This document shows, in pieces, positions 17,815 to 27,059 of a stretch of DNA of 64,000 bases. A model generated the notes under the pieces. The model searched no databases, was not told where the DNA came from, and was given only the letters and a program-made list of their open reading frames with translations. Source of the stretch: Limnovirga soli. Lineage in GTDB: Bacteria > Bacteroidota > Bacteroidia > Chitinophagales > Chitinophagaceae. Every line of letters starts with the position of its first letter. Position 1 is the stretch's first letter. A program made the translations under genes and the position numbers. The DNA lies in contig NZ_WHPF01000010.1 in assembly GCF_013106755.1 (NCBI RefSeq), forward strand, positions 62,001 through 126,000. The letters run 5' to 3'.

Positions 17815-18768
17815 TTACTGTGGCTTCTCTAGCCACACTACATTTTGTACAGACTGGTGTGGTTTACCAATAATGTCTGCATACAATTCAGGTCTTCTGG
17901 CATTGGTATAACGGTAACCACCAGCCTGTGTAAGCTTTTCCTGTGTAATAGTGGCAATGATAACATCGTTACCCAATTTGCGACATTCAGCAATAATATC
18001 GCCAAAGGGATCAACAATCATTGAGCAGCCATTTTTTAGCTGATCATCATCCATACCAATGGCATTTGCAAATACAGCGTAAATAGCATTATCGTAAGCC
18101 CGGGCTGGCAGCCATTTCATCAGCCATTCACGGCCTTTTAAACCATCAAATTCTATGCGCAGTGATGTTGGATTGGTTTCACGGCTGTACCATAAAGCTG
18201 CATCTACAAAACCGGCGCCGGGCCTGGTAGAAGGCGTACACATGGTTACGTGCGGCATAAAAATAATATCGGCGCCCAATAAATGGGTGGCCCTTACATT
18301 TTCTGCAATATTGTTATCGTAGCAAATAAGGATACCGCATTTCCAGCCTAATAATTCAAAAACGGTATAACTGTTACCAGGTGTTATATGTGTATTTATA
18401 AATGGGTGCAATTTTCTGTGATTGGCAATTAGCCCATTTTTATCAACACAAACAAAGGCTTTGTAAATAGTATCGTTATGGTCTTTTTCAAAAAGGCCGG
18501 CAAGCACAATAATGTTATTTGCGGCTGCCATTTGTTGTAAAGCATGTATACTTTCCCCTGTGGGAATATATTCTGCTATATCCAGCATTTGCGCTCTTGA
18601 AAACTTTCTTGCAAATGCATAACCGGTAATGCAACTTTCGTGAAAGCAAATAATATCAGCACCCTCAGCGGCTGCAGTTTTGGCCAAATTGGCCATTATA
18701 GAAAGGTTATGTTCTTTATCGCCGCCTTTATGTTCAAATTGGGCAATGGCAATGCGTAATTGTTGCAT
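17815..18768 (-). CDS. Nitrilase-superfamily carbon-nitrogen hydrolase
   Basis: 317 aa. The Glu-Lys-Cys triad is complete: Glu44 (CFHESCITGYA), Lys119 (NHRKLHPF) and Cys149 (GILICYDNN). The strand-helix order is that of a single CN-hydrolase domain of usual length. Likely hydrolyses an amide or carbamoyl compound; the closest functional class by feel is aliphatic amidase or N-carbamoyl amidohydrolase, but the Cys environment (CYDNN rather than CYDxxFPE) is unusual and I cannot name a substrate. Flanked by family A repeats on both sides, so probably monocistronic. Confidence 0.88.
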   Translation of the reverse strand: MQQLRIAIAQFEHKGGDKEHNLSIMANLAKTAAAEGADIICFHESCITGYAFARKFSRAQMLDIAEYIPTGESIHALQQMAAANNIIVLAGLFEKDHNDTIYKAFVCVDKNGLIANHRKLHPFINTHITPGNSYTVFELLGWKCGILICYDNNIAENVRATHLLGADIIFMPHVTMCTPSTRPGAGFVDAALWYSRETNPTSLRIEFDGLKGREWLMKWLPARAYDNAIYAVFANAIGMDDDQLKNGCSMIVDPFGDIIAECRKLGNDVIIATITQEKLTQAGGYRYTNARRPELYADIIGKPHQSVQNVVWLEKPQ

Positions 18769-18830
18769 GGTGGTAGTTTTACCCTAAGTATAATTGAATG
18801 GCACCCGAATTGCTGCCCATTGATTGGAAC

Positions 18831-18880
18831 GTACAAGTGTGCGACGCAAGGAACGATGATTACCCAATTTACAGCCGGGC
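18831..18880 (+). repeat. Family A intergenic repeat, single arm
   Basis: Core GTACAAGTGTGCGACGCAAG (18831-18850), 23 nt, GCCGGGC (18874-18880), ending 6 nt from the glgB stop codon. Confidence 0.9.
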
Positions 18881-18886
18881 CAAAAA

Positions 18887-20854
18887 TTATTTTAAAACAA
18901 TAGCGCTAAGGGCCGGCAATTGTACAGATAGTTTGTACCATTCACTTTCCTCATCGGTAATTTCGAAAGGAATAGTTGGATTGTATACATCGCCGGTGCC
19001 CCAAAATTCTATATTGTTACTGTTGAATATTTCTGACCATTCTTTTTTACCCTGCACATGAACAGGCCAGTCTTTGCGCACTATGGGAGTCATGTTTAAC
19101 ACTACCAACACATCATCTTCGGGGTTAAGTCCTTTTCTTTTGTACGTAATTACAGAATCAGACCGGTGGTTAAGGTCTACCCACTCGAAGCCACCTGGTT
19201 CAAATTGCTTTTCATACAAAGCCGGCTCGGCACGGTAAAGCTCGTTAAGTTTTTGTACACAGTATTTCATGCCTCCATGGCTTACATGTTTTAACAGTTC
19301 CCAGGGAAGTTCGCTTTTGTAATTCCATTCGCTGGTTTGCCCAAACTCATCGCCCATAAATAAGAGCTTGGCGCCGGGGTGGGTAAACATATAGGTATAC
19401 AATAGGCGCAGGTTGGCAAATTTTTGCCATTCATCGCCTGGCATTTTATATAGCATGGGACTTTTGCCATGTACCACTTCATCGTGGCTAAGTGGAAGCA
19501 TAAAGTTTTCGTCGTAGAAATACATCATGCTAAAGGCAAATTTATCCTGGTGAAACTGCCGGAAGATGGGATCCATTTTAAAGTAATCCAGCGTATCATG
19601 CATCCAGCCCATCATCCATTTCATTCCAAAGCCTAGTCCACCATCGTAAATAGGTCTGCTAATTTTTGGCCAGTCGGTAGCTTCTTCGGCAATGGTTTGA
19701 ATATCGGGAAAATCGCGGTACAGGGTAATATTAAGGTCTTTAATAAATGAGATGGCTTCAATATTGCCATTGCCTCCAAATTCATTAGGCTCCCATTGGC
19801 CGGCATTACGGCTATAGTCGAGCCGCAGCATAGAGCTAACGGCATCTACCCTTAAACCATCAATATGAAAGCGGTTACACCAAAAATGTGCACTGCTGAT
19901 GAGAAAGCTTTTTACTTCGCCACGGGCATAGTTAAAGATATAACTGTTCCAATCGGGATGGTAACCTTTGCGCATATCTGCGTATTCGTAGGTATGTGTA
20001 CCATCAAACATAAACAACCCGTGTGAATCGTAAGGAAAATGGGATGGCACCCAATCAATAATTACGCCTATGCCAGCTTTATGAAAAGCCTCTACCATGG
20101 CTGCAAAATCCTGCGGACTGCCGAAGCGGGAAGTGGAAGCGAAGTAGCCCGTACCCTGGTAGCCCCAACTGCCATCGAAAGGATGCTCGTTTACCGGCAT
20201 AAATTCTACGTGTGTAAAACCCATTTCCTTAACATATGGCACCATGCGCTCCGTTATTTGAGCATAGGTATTATACCGTTCTTCATCATTTTTATCGGGG
20301 CGCATCCAGCTGGCCAGGTGCACTTCATATACGCTCCATGGAGCTTTAAGATCGTTGTGTTTTTTTCGGGTTTGCATCCACTGTTCATCATCCCAATCAT
20401 AAAATGTTCCCCAGGTGATGGAAGCAGTAAGGGGGCGTGTTTCCCAAAAATGGGCATAGGGGTCGCCTTTATCTAAACGCAAACCCTGAAAACCGTGTAT
20501 ATGGTATTTATAAGATTCGCCTGCCAGTACATTAGGAATAAACCCTTCCCAAATGCCAGAACTGTCTAAACGTACAAATAGCTGATGGGTTTCGTTATTC
20601 CAATCGTTAAAATTACCAATAACACTTACCTGCGTAGCATTTGGTGCCCAAACGGCAAAATAGGTACCCGGAGTATCCAATACGGTAAATTGCTTATTAC
20701 CCAAAAGATTGTACATAGTAGAATGGGTACCTTGCTGAAAACGGGTAATATCGTCTTCGGTAAGTATAGAATAATTCCAAACAGGTTTAGTTGAATCAAC
20801 AAAATGAATGTCTTCGTATTTTTGCAAAGCGCCAATATGTTTATTATTTGCCAT
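18887..20854 (-). CDS. glgB: 1,4-alpha-glucan branching enzyme
   Basis: Introduces alpha-1,6 branches during glycogen synthesis. 655 aa. An N-terminal CBM48 domain (YFAVWAPNATQVSVIGNFNDWN region, about residues 65-150) precedes a GH13 catalytic domain with HIDGLRVDAVSSMLRLDYSR (nucleophile Asp in GLRVDAV), AEEATDWP (acid/base Glu) and LPLSHDEVVHGK (transition-state Asp-His region). A C-terminal beta domain completes it. No other glycogen gene is in the window, so the gene stands alone here. The length and absence of an extra N1 module fit group 2-type GlgB. Divergent from the TonB-type barrel gene. Confidence 0.96.
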   Translation of the reverse strand: MANNKHIGALQKYEDIHFVDSTKPVWNYSILTEDDITRFQQGTHSTMYNLLGNKQFTVLDTPGTYFAVWAPNATQVSVIGNFNDWNNETHQLFVRLDSSGIWEGFIPNVLAGESYKYHIHGFQGLRLDKGDPYAHFWETRPLTASITWGTFYDWDDEQWMQTRKKHNDLKAPWSVYEVHLASWMRPDKNDEERYNTYAQITERMVPYVKEMGFTHVEFMPVNEHPFDGSWGYQGTGYFASTSRFGSPQDFAAMVEAFHKAGIGVIIDWVPSHFPYDSHGLFMFDGTHTYEYADMRKGYHPDWNSYIFNYARGEVKSFLISSAHFWCNRFHIDGLRVDAVSSMLRLDYSRNAGQWEPNEFGGNGNIEAISFIKDLNITLYRDFPDIQTIAEEATDWPKISRPIYDGGLGFGMKWMMGWMHDTLDYFKMDPIFRQFHQDKFAFSMMYFYDENFMLPLSHDEVVHGKSPMLYKMPGDEWQKFANLRLLYTYMFTHPGAKLLFMGDEFGQTSEWNYKSELPWELLKHVSHGGMKYCVQKLNELYRAEPALYEKQFEPGGFEWVDLNHRSDSVITYKRKGLNPEDDVLVVLNMTPIVRKDWPVHVQGKKEWSEIFNSNNIEFWGTGDVYNPTIPFEITDEESEWYKLSVQLPALSAIVLK

Positions 20855-20991
20855 TGAAGTTGTTTTTGGTTTCCACTTAGAAAGGGAAAATTGCCATTGA
20901 CATAAAATTAGTAATCCTTAACAGTTTACACAGCTCAAAATAAGCAAATTTGTTGGCAATAATTGGTTTTAAAAATCGTTCAAATGCAACC

Positions 20992-23787
20992 ATGAAAAAA
21001 ATACTGCTGCTTTTTGGAATTTATATACTGTACATTTCTACTGCAACGGCACAAACTGCCGTTGTAAAAGGTGTTATAACGGATACCACCAGCAAACAAA
21101 ATTTGTTAAATACCTCGGTGGTTTTACTAAATGCAAAAGACTCCATGATGGTAAGCTTTACACGAAGCAATGCCAAAGGATTTTTTGAAATAAAAAACCT
21201 AAAGGCCGGCAAGTACCTATTACTCAGTTCATACCCCAGTTATGCAGATTATGTTGATGCCATTAACCTTACTGATACATCAATTGTTGACCTTGGCCGG
21301 ATTGCAATGATTTTAAAAGCCAATATATTAAAGGAAGTAATTGTAAAACAGCAAATAGGTGCCATTAAATTAAAAGGAGATACGACCGAATATACTGCAG
21401 ATAGTTTTAAAGTGCAGGCCAATGCCACCGTAGAAGACCTGCTTAAAAAACTTCCAGGTATACAAATAGATAAAAACGGGAACATAACTGCACAGGGAGA
21501 AAAAGTACAGAAAGTATTGGTAGATGGAGAAGAATTTTTTGGTGATGACCCTACACTGGTAACTCAAAACCTCAGGGCAGATATGATTGAAAAAGTTCAG
21601 GTTTTTGATAAAAAAAGTGATCAGGCCGATTTTACTGGAATAGATGATGGAGAGAAAAACAAAACCATTAACCTTAAACTTAAAGACAATAAAAAGAACG
21701 GCTATTTTGGAAAGATAAATGCAGGTGGAGGAACAGATGGATATCATGACAATCAAGCCATGGTTAATATTTTTAAAAACAAACAAAAATTTGCCGTTTA
21801 TGGTATTGTATCTAACACAGGTAAAACCGGATTAAACTGGCAGGACAGGGATAATTATGGAGAAAGCTTTTTAAGCAATGCCGATTATGATGAAAACAAT
21901 GGTTACTTTTCAATTAACGGCAGCAGCGATTTTTTAGACTCCTGGGATGGGCAATTCAGGGGACAAGGTTTTCCACTAGTGCAAACAGGCGGCATACATT
22001 ATAACAACAAATGGAATGATGACCGACAAAATATAAACGGGAATTATAAAATACTTCAACTGCATATGAATGGCGGCAGTGCCACCAATTCACAATATAT
22101 TTTACCTGATACTTTGTACTACAACAATTACAAAGAAGATTTTGCCAAACAAATTTTGCGTAACCGCCTGAACGGCAGCTATGAATTTAAAATTGACAGT
22201 TCTTCCTCTTTAAAAATAACCGCAGATGGAGGGATTGACCATGCCATCAGTAAAACAGTGTCTACCTCGCAGGCTTTAGACATTAATTTACTTCCAGTGA
22301 ACAGTAGTGATAGAACATTATCATCCGAAGGAGATACACGTACGGTAAACAGCAATTTATTGTGGCGTAAAAAATTTAAAAAGAAAGGAAGAACCATTTC
22401 CTTCAACCTTAGGCAAAGCTTTTCCAACAACGATGCTACCGGCTATTTGTATTCAGAAAACCAATTCTATAGCAAAGGTGTAATTGCACAAAAACAAATT
22501 ACCGACCAATATAAAACTACTAAAACAGTTAACCAGGGGTACGACACAAAAATTACCTATTCAGAGCCTTTATCTGCTTCTTCTTCGCTGGTGTTAAATT
22601 ATGGTATTGTAGTAAACAATAGTAATTCCACACGCAACTCTTTTAACAAGGATGGTGGTGGAAAATATAGTGAGCTGGATAGTATTTACAGCAACGATTA
22701 TCGCTTTAATATACTTACGCACAAAGGGGGATTTGCTTATACCCTGGTTAAAAAGAAGCTCCGCTTTAGCGCTGGCAATAATGTAGGTATTACTTCCTTT
22801 AACCAAACTGAAAACTTTACAAAAAGCGAGGTAAAAAGAAACTTTATTAACTGGTACCCATCAACATCGCTTTCTTATAAATTTAGTTCTCAGAAAAGAC
22901 TTTCATTTAATTATTATGGCAATACGCAACAGCCATCCATTAACGATCTTCAGCCGGTGGCCAGTAACGATGACCCTTTAAATATTTACATTGGCAATCC
23001 CAATTTAAAACCTGCTTTTGAAAATGAGTTTAGCTTTAATTTTTCAGATTACAAAGTACTTACTGATAGAAACTTGTGGACAAGCTTCTCTTATAATTTT
23101 ACAGGTAATGCCATCAGCAGCAGAGACAATATTGATACTTCAGGCAAAAGAATATACCAAAGTATAAACGTGACTGGCAACAGATCTTATAATGGATATA
23201 TAGACTATGGTTTTAAACTAAAGAAAATAGATTTACGCCTGGGCTTTAATGGCAATTTTAATGCGCAGCGCAATGTGAGCATTGTAAACGATGTAAACAA
23301 TATTACCAATAGTGTTAGCTATACGGCAGGAATGTACCTAAGTAAAGATGTAGACAAGAAATACAGCATCAGTATTTCGCCCAATGCCACTTATACCAGT
23401 AGTACTTCATCTGTACAAAAATCTATTCAAACCAATTACTGGACCTTTAGCTTATCGCCCAATGTAGATGTATACCTGCCACTTAAATTCCAGATACATA
23501 GCGATGCTGATATCAATTTCAGGCAAAAAACTTCTGTGTTTGATAATAATACCAACGTAATACTATGGAATGCCTGGGTAGGTAAAAAATTCATGAAAAA
23601 AGATGCACTGCTGCTAAAAGCTACTGTAAACGATTTACTAAACCAAAACCTTGGCTTTAGCAGAACAGTAAGCAATAATTATATTACGCAAAATACATAC
23701 GCAACCATTCAACGCTACTTTATGTTATCGGTTGTATGGAATTTTACCAAAGCTGGCACAGCTTCTCCAGGTGGCGATGACGAGTAA
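20992..23787 (+). CDS. TonB-type outer-membrane beta-barrel protein
   Basis: 931 aa from the ATG at 20992, chosen because a signal peptide starts there (MKKILLLFGIYILYISTATAQ). A carboxypeptidase-like domain (residues ~22-115, VVKGVITDTTSKQNLLNTSV) is followed by a plug-like region (TVEDLLKKLPGIQIDKNGNI, VLVDGEEFFGDDP) and a long beta-barrel to the C-terminus. No TonB box stands out. This layout is that of Bacteroidota outer-membrane beta-barrel family proteins, and it is followed 22 nt later by a GLPGLI gene, a recurrent pairing. Cargo is unknown. Confidence 0.9.
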   Translation: MKKILLLFGIYILYISTATAQTAVVKGVITDTTSKQNLLNTSVVLLNAKDSMMVSFTRSNAKGFFEIKNLKAGKYLLLSSYPSYADYVDAINLTDTSIVDLGRIAMILKANILKEVIVKQQIGAIKLKGDTTEYTADSFKVQANATVEDLLKKLPGIQIDKNGNITAQGEKVQKVLVDGEEFFGDDPTLVTQNLRADMIEKVQVFDKKSDQADFTGIDDGEKNKTINLKLKDNKKNGYFGKINAGGGTDGYHDNQAMVNIFKNKQKFAVYGIVSNTGKTGLNWQDRDNYGESFLSNADYDENNGYFSINGSSDFLDSWDGQFRGQGFPLVQTGGIHYNNKWNDDRQNINGNYKILQLHMNGGSATNSQYILPDTLYYNNYKEDFAKQILRNRLNGSYEFKIDSSSSLKITADGGIDHAISKTVSTSQALDINLLPVNSSDRTLSSEGDTRTVNSNLLWRKKFKKKGRTISFNLRQSFSNNDATGYLYSENQFYSKGVIAQKQITDQYKTTKTVNQGYDTKITYSEPLSASSSLVLNYGIVVNNSNSTRNSFNKDGGGKYSELDSIYSNDYRFNILTHKGGFAYTLVKKKLRFSAGNNVGITSFNQTENFTKSEVKRNFINWYPSTSLSYKFSSQKRLSFNYYGNTQQPSINDLQPVASNDDPLNIYIGNPNLKPAFENEFSFNFSDYKVLTDRNLWTSFSYNFTGNAISSRDNIDTSGKRIYQSINVTGNRSYNGYIDYGFKLKKIDLRLGFNGNFNAQRNVSIVNDVNNITNSVSYTAGMYLSKDVDKKYSISISPNATYTSSTSSVQKSIQTNYWTFSLSPNVDVYLPLKFQIHSDADINFRQKTSVFDNNTNVILWNAWVGKKFMKKDALLLKATVNDLLNQNLGFSRTVSNNYITQNTYATIQRYFMLSVVWNFTKAGTASPGGDDE

Positions 23788-23808
23788 ACGTAACTTAAAC
23801 AAACTATC

Positions 23809-24552
23809 ATGAAAAATATATTATTGTTCCTTTTTATACTCAGCGCCACACTTACTGCAAAATTTGCTGTGGCACAAAACGCAGTTTTTTTGCGCACCGG
23901 CCGTATTGAATTTGAAAGAAAACTAAACCTATATGCGCAAAACGAAAACGATGATGAGTGGAGCGACCTGATGAAAAAATCAATGCCACAATTTAAAATC
24001 AATTATTTTAACCTGTATTTTAATAACGACAAAACGATATATAAACCTGGCAAAGAAAACCCCGATAACAATAAATTATGGGAACAACCTGCCGAAGACA
24101 ATACCATTTATCAGGATCTGCAACAACAGCAGTCTGTAAGCCAAAAAAGAGTATTTGAACAGGTATTTCTTATTACCGATAGTGCCCGAAAAATTCAATG
24201 GAAAATAACTGATGAAATGCGCAATATTGCCGGCGTAGAATGCAGGCGTGCCAATGCCATTATTATGGACTCTATTTATATAGTAGCATTTTATGCAGAT
24301 GCCATTCCGGTAAGCAGTGGCCCCGAATCTTTTACTGGTTTGCCGGGCATGATTTTAGGCGTTGCCATACCTCACGAACACCTTAGTTTTTTTGCCACCC
24401 GTATTTATAACGAAACGGTAACCGATGCTATGCTTGCGCCACCCGTAAAAGGCAAAAAAGTAAACAATACCACACTAAAAGAAACCATTGACAAAGCCAC
24501 CAAAGACTGGGGAAAATATGGCAAAAGATATGTAAAAGCCGTTCTTTTATAA
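23809..24552 (+). CDS. GLPGLI family secreted protein
   Basis: 247 aa with a signal peptide (MKNILLFLFILSATLTAKFAVAQ). The family motif is visible as GPESFTGLPGMILGVAI (near residue 182), and the preceding DEMRNIAGVECRRANAI is also typical. Proteins of this family are periplasmic or surface proteins of unknown function that usually follow a TonB-type barrel gene, as here, 22 nt downstream and presumably co-transcribed. No enzyme motif is visible. Confidence 0.9.
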   Translation: MKNILLFLFILSATLTAKFAVAQNAVFLRTGRIEFERKLNLYAQNENDDEWSDLMKKSMPQFKINYFNLYFNNDKTIYKPGKENPDNNKLWEQPAEDNTIYQDLQQQQSVSQKRVFEQVFLITDSARKIQWKITDEMRNIAGVECRRANAIIMDSIYIVAFYADAIPVSSGPESFTGLPGMILGVAIPHEHLSFFATRIYNETVTDAMLAPPVKGKKVNNTTLKETIDKATKDWGKYGKRYVKAVLL

Positions 24553-24563
24553 ATAAGTATTAT

Positions 24564-24741
24564 ACCAGCTGCAGATAAAATAGCAGCTTTACTTGCGTCG
24601 CAATCCGTTCATCGCTTTGTTATTAATGGGGCTGTAATTTTTGCTTTAATACATTAAGTTAGGTGTATTTATTTGCTGCCACAAAGGCAACCGTACAAGT
24701 GTGCGACGCAAGTAAAGCACAAACTGGCGATACAGCCGGGC
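24564..24741. repeat. Family A intergenic repeat, inverted pair with truncated left core
   Basis: Left arm: ACCAGCT, ...GCTTTA, then only CTTGCGTCGCA (24592-24602) before divergence. Right arm: complete core GTACAAGTGTGCGACGCAAG (24693-24712), TAAAGC, GCCGGGC (24735-24741). Begins 11 nt after the GLPGLI stop. Confidence 0.85.
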
Positions 24742-24928
24742 CCATAATTGTATTTGTAGAATTATATCTACAAGAAATTGACCAGCCTATAAATAGTTTT
24801 AGTGAAACAATACTACAATCAGATTTTATAAAGGGTAGTTACTTTGTGTTGTAAGAGTTTTTTTTCATAAACAGTTTTGGTTAAAGAAGAGTTTCAACCC
24901 TAATCCTTACTAAATGTAAGATTTGATT

Positions 24929-24963
24929 TTAAAAAAAGGTTTCGCAAAAACGAGGCCTTTTTT
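24929..24963 (+). terminator. Hairpin with T-run
   Basis: AAAAAAAGGTTTCG pairs with CGAGGCCTTTTTTT through G-T pairs around CAAAA. On the plus strand it ends in a T-run; it may terminate read-through from the TonB/GLPGLI operon or bound the non-coding stretch that follows. Confidence 0.6.
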
Positions 24964-25461
24964 TATTGCCCACAAGGCCCACTTAGATGCAAATACAAAC
25001 AACTGTAAGGGTAGATAAAACACTACAAAAAGAAAGGGCTAAGTATAATACAAATACATTACCGGTACTACAAATGACGCCCCGGCACGGCAGTACCTTT
25101 ATGTTGTAAAAGGAAACAAGATAAACCCTAAGAAAACAAAAAAAACCAAACCCTTTTAAACAAAAGAAAAACTAAATTTTAAAAAAAGAATAACCACTTT
25201 TTTCAACCCTAAACCCTTAAAACAATTAACCCATTTTTTAACCCTAACCTTAAAAAACCAAACCTTAAAACTTAAAAAAGCAAAAGAGAACGACCGCTTT
25301 TTTCAACCCTGAACTTTTAAAAAACTAAACCCAATTTCAAACCCTAAAACTTAAAAATCAGCAAGAGAGAATGACCACTTTTTTCAACCCTAAATCCTAA
25401 AAAACTTTCAACCCTGAATTTTTATTTGTAATCGTAAAAAGTAAAAAAGTGATCGTAGCAG
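24964..25461. repeat. A-rich non-coding region with degenerate tandem repeat
   Basis: No convincing gene. From about 25183 a unit with the signature AACCACTTTTTTCAACCCT recurs three times, at 25192, 25292 and 25373 (periods 100 and 81), each followed by CCCTAAAC/CTTAAAA-rich sequence. CAACCCT or AACCCTAA recurs many more times. A 40-codon frame at 24987-25109 (plus) exists but has no recognisable features. The region lies between two hairpins with T-runs, so it might produce a small RNA. Function unknown. Confidence 0.6.
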
Positions 25462-25493
25462 GAGGCTTCAAAAAAATGAAGCCTCTTTTTTTT
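25462..25493. terminator. Strong terminator, GAGGCTTC hairpin
   Basis: GAGGCTTC/GAAGCCTC stem with an A-rich loop and eight T on the plus strand. It lies downstream of the flippase gene (minus strand) and at the end of the repeat region, so it may end a plus-strand transcript of that region. Confidence 0.88.
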
Positions 25494-25545
25494 GTTTGGC
25501 ATTTGCCTTACACCAAACAATAATAAAAAAAATGACTGGGGAAAT

Positions 25546-27030
25546 TTATTTACGCAACCTGTGCAACAGGTTATCGTACACCTGCCTCGCATCGGGTGTT
25601 AGCTGAAAGAAAAATACGCCTGTTGCTATAATTCCGGAAAATACAATACTGCGCAGGAAAATAGCCGGCCAGCCTAATAATCCATACCCTGCATAATAGG
25701 CTACCCCAAATGCCAACAGGCATAATACAATTACATAAAAGGTTTTGCCGCTAAAAGGTTGCATGCCATATTTACGCCTTAAAAATTCGTAGCGAATAAA
25801 ATTGTATACGGTTAAAGAAATAAGATCGCTATAGGCTGAGCCTATAATGCCATATTGTTTTACAAAAATATAGGTAAGTGGTATGCGCAATGCCAGCATA
25901 ACTATGCCGCTGATAAATTCAAAACGCCAAAAGGTAGATGTGGCAATTATTTGTGCATTTACACCTGTGCCGCCATCAATTACACGTATAATACCAAAAA
26001 TAAATACGAGGGGTATACCGGCACCATATTTATCAAATACGCCTACTACCGTTAAACCATCTGTAATATTGAGCCAAATATTGCCAAAAATGAATAGGGA
26101 AATAATCAGCATATTTATACTGGAACGTTGATAAATACGGGTTATCTCTGCAAAATTCTTATCCTTCCAGTTACGCGCCAATACCCCGGTTGCAATGGTA
26201 GAAATACTGCGCTGCGGCACTTGAATTAAGTTAGACATATACAGGGCCAATGTGTACACCCCAGCCAAATCCAACCCAAGCAAACTGGAGATAATGAGCC
26301 CATCAATAGTTTGGCCAAGGGTAGTTATAATAATGCCGCCAAATATTAACCCCTGCATGCTCCAAATTTTCTTTGCGTATTTTTTGGTTACCCGGCTTTT
26401 GGTTAGGGTTAGATGTACCTTTTTGGTTTTAATAAAATAGACCATTAAAACAACTGCAATAACTATGTACGTCATTGCAAATAAAACCATAAACGTATAA
26501 AAACTAATCAGCTGGCCTATGTATAACAATACCAAAATAAGAATGCAAATACGCAAACCTGTTTCCCTAAGAAAATTGGAAATAACCGTTTTTTGCAATA
26601 CCCAGGAATAGCTTTCCAGTATAGAAAAGAATAAAAGCCCAAAAGAAAAAGGGATTACCCAAAAATAATACGCCACAAACAAAGAGGCATTCTTTGAAAA
26701 CTTCTGAACCACAAGTGGTTCAAACACAATGGCTCCAATGGTTACGAGTATAAAACCAATACCGGAAATAAGAAAAGTACGGCCCAGCAGGTCATTCTTT
26801 TTGTCTTCCAGATTGTCTTTATAGTAGGGATAAAATTTATACAAAACCGGTATTACACCCAATGTGGAGAAGATATAAAAATTCTGCCCCACATCAGAGA
26901 ATAACCGGGTTAAACCATATTGTTCTTTGCTAAAATAACTAATAAAGAAATACGTATTCAGGGCACCTATAAGCGTACCTGCATACACTAAAATACTGGA
27001 AGTTATGGCCTGTTTACGTATTCCCGACAT
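25546..27030 (-). CDS. Polysaccharide flippase-like membrane protein (MOP superfamily)
   Basis: 494 aa with about 12-14 membrane helices along its whole length, starting SGIRKQAITSSILVYAGTLIGALNTYFF, the usual N-terminus of Wzx/oligosaccharide flippase-like proteins of Bacteroidota. Likely moves lipid-linked saccharides across the inner membrane. No glycosyltransferase genes are adjacent, so it is not in a surface-polysaccharide cluster here. It lies 29 nt downstream of the M1 peptidase stop-start gap on the same strand and could share its transcript. Confidence 0.85.
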   Translation of the reverse strand: MSGIRKQAITSSILVYAGTLIGALNTYFFISYFSKEQYGLTRLFSDVGQNFYIFSTLGVIPVLYKFYPYYKDNLEDKKNDLLGRTFLISGIGFILVTIGAIVFEPLVVQKFSKNASLFVAYYFWVIPFSFGLLFFSILESYSWVLQKTVISNFLRETGLRICILILVLLYIGQLISFYTFMVLFAMTYIVIAVVLMVYFIKTKKVHLTLTKSRVTKKYAKKIWSMQGLIFGGIIITTLGQTIDGLIISSLLGLDLAGVYTLALYMSNLIQVPQRSISTIATGVLARNWKDKNFAEITRIYQRSSINMLIISLFIFGNIWLNITDGLTVVGVFDKYGAGIPLVFIFGIIRVIDGGTGVNAQIIATSTFWRFEFISGIVMLALRIPLTYIFVKQYGIIGSAYSDLISLTVYNFIRYEFLRRKYGMQPFSGKTFYVIVLCLLAFGVAYYAGYGLLGWPAIFLRSIVFSGIIATGVFFFQLTPDARQVYDNLLHRLRK

Positions 27031-27059
27031 GTATATTGTTTCGAAGTATGCCTGCCTTA

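Noticed and set aside
24663-24854. 63-codon plus frame downstream of GLPGLI
   Set aside because: Half of it is the family A repeat, so the frame is a by-product of the repeat.
24987-25109. 40-codon plus frame MQIQTTVRVDKTLQKERAK...
   Set aside because: No signal, domain or coupling with neighbours; kept only as a note in the non-coding region.
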